Positions 63,068 to 64,000 of a stretch of DNA of 64,000 bases are shown here, one piece after another. Under the pieces are notes generated by a model that saw nothing but the letters and a program-made list of their open reading frames with translations, had not been told where the DNA came from and made no database searches. Source of the stretch: Apostichopus japonicus (lineage: Eukaryota > Echinodermata > Holothuroidea > Aspidochirotida > Stichopodidae); assembly GCF_037975245.1 (NCBI RefSeq), contig NC_092576.1, forward strand, positions 41,918,611-41,982,610. The letters run 5' to 3'. The position numbers were made by a program, and so were the translations under genes. Each line of letters starts with the position of its first letter. The first letter of the stretch is position 1.

Positions 63068-64000
63068 CTACTGTAACAGAAAGTAACATATTGTTAGCGA
63101 AGCGTAATAAGTTTCTATAAATACGAAGGAGACAAGCCACATGTTGCTTTGTAAAGTAGGGAGAAGCATTTTGAAAATGACGCGAGAGCCAATCGGCAAC
63201 CAGTGCAGAGACTGTAGGATCGGGGTGATATGTTGGGAACGTGGAGTCAAACTACTAAGACGGGCTGCTGTGTTTTGTAGACGCTGTACTTTAGACAAAT
63301 CAGGATCATGAATACCATAGAGAATAGAATTGGTATAATCCAGCCGAGCTATCACCTAATCATGAACAAGTGTTTGCGTAGTATCGCTAGTTAAGTAGCG
63401 ACGGATTGCCATGATAAAACTTTTGCAGATCATATCGATCTGCTTTGGCATGGAATGTGATAAATCCATCTGGACACCAAGATTTCTTACTTGCCCAGAT
63501 GTATTGACAATAGAATGATCAATAGTGATGGCAGGAGCAGGAAGATAATCCTTTGCAAATGTTTAACGAAAGTGCTCAAATTCAGTTTTGGAGTCGTTAA
63601 GAGCAAGATTATTTGAGCGACACCAGGATTTAACATCTCTGAGGCATGGTTGCATTTGTTCAATGACCAGCTGACAATCAGCAGGATCAAAGGTCTAGAA
63701 CAACTGTGTGTCATCTGCATAGACCATACAGCTAACACCAGGGTCAGCAATTATATATCTTGCAAGGGGCGCTAAAAAGGGTAGAACGTAACAGACCCCT
63801 GAGGTACTCAAAGCTGGACATGACATTGTTAATGACCACTGACTGTCTAGTGGGGTGGATGAGGAGGCGGGAAGGGGGAGGAGGGAGCGAAGAAGGAATG
63901 GACTAGAAGGATATACGTTGCAAAATGGTAGCACACCGCCTTCACTCCCATTAATGCTACACCTGTGAAACTATACAAAATGCTTCCATTGCATGACGAA
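63068..64000 (-). pseudogene. CR1/L2-like LINE reverse transcriptase, partial, runs off the right edge
   Basis: On the minus strand: a GVSCMVYADDTQLF stretch (YADD at 63710-63721, intact), then C-terminal reverse transcriptase pieces SWCRSNNLALNDSKTEF, ARLDYTNSILYGI, KVQRLQNTAARLSSL, ITPILQSLHWLP and SRVIFKMLL, in the order typical of CR1/L2-type elements. A TAG (63695-63697) directly follows TQLF, and other frame breaks occur at about 63560 and 63360, so it is inactive. The N-terminal part lies beyond the window. Confidence 0.85.

Overview
The window looks like nuclear DNA from a marine deuterostome invertebrate, most likely an echinoderm (a sea cucumber is my best guess, moderate to low confidence). 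Reasons: one multi-exon spliced gene with GT-AG introns, a Rex1-like and a CR1/L2-like LINE, a tRNA-derived SINE, abundant AGGCCTA-type words around 48-49 kb, long poly-C/poly-G runs and very large satellite arrays. There are no bacterial operons, no CRISPR array and no free-standing RNA gene that I can support. Most of the long open frames are repeat artefacts.

Layout. 1-3125: a 65-bp satellite (about 48 copies, open at the left edge) with a 649-bp higher-order repeat. 3.1-5.7 kb: unique DNA, a SINE on the minus strand, and a small hairpin-rich repeat. 5.69-27.18 kb: 25 copies of an 859-bp satellite; each unit carries a 16-bp-stem hairpin and G-quadruplex motifs on both strands, and a block of nine units (7,736 bp) is duplicated almost perfectly. 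27.4-28.0 kb: a (TA)n tract and a polypyrimidine tract.

From about 57.19 kb down to at least 28.76 kb on the minus strand lies the only convincing gene. Thirteen coding exons, joined by phase and splice sites without a stop, give a 545-residue open protein: a short N-terminus with an ATG at 56175, a death-fold (DED/CARD-like) domain, a linker, then two complete and one partial copy of a leucine-rich module. Each complete module is encoded by four exons with the phase pattern 0-2, 2-1, 1-0, 0-0. There is no room for a NACHT exon between the death fold and the LRR part, so this is a death-fold-LRR protein, not a standard NLR. Its 3-prime end is unresolved.

The introns hold most of the mobile DNA: an 823-bp TTAA-flanked MITE (28.9-29.7 kb), a fold-back minisatellite of about 47 x 16 bp (34.4-35.4 kb), and a 4,805-bp terminal-inverted-repeat element (42,630-47,434) whose two arms carry 11 copies of a 14-mer with core TGTCCGAAAC. 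This last element is the most likely undescribed system here. A smaller candidate at 49.4-49.9 kb shares the TGTCCGAA core. Upstream of the gene are a decayed Rex1-like LINE (58.4-60.3 kb), a dispersed repeat shared with 32.4 kb, a GC-rich 12-bp tandem repeat (62.7 kb) and a CR1/L2-like LINE running off the right edge.
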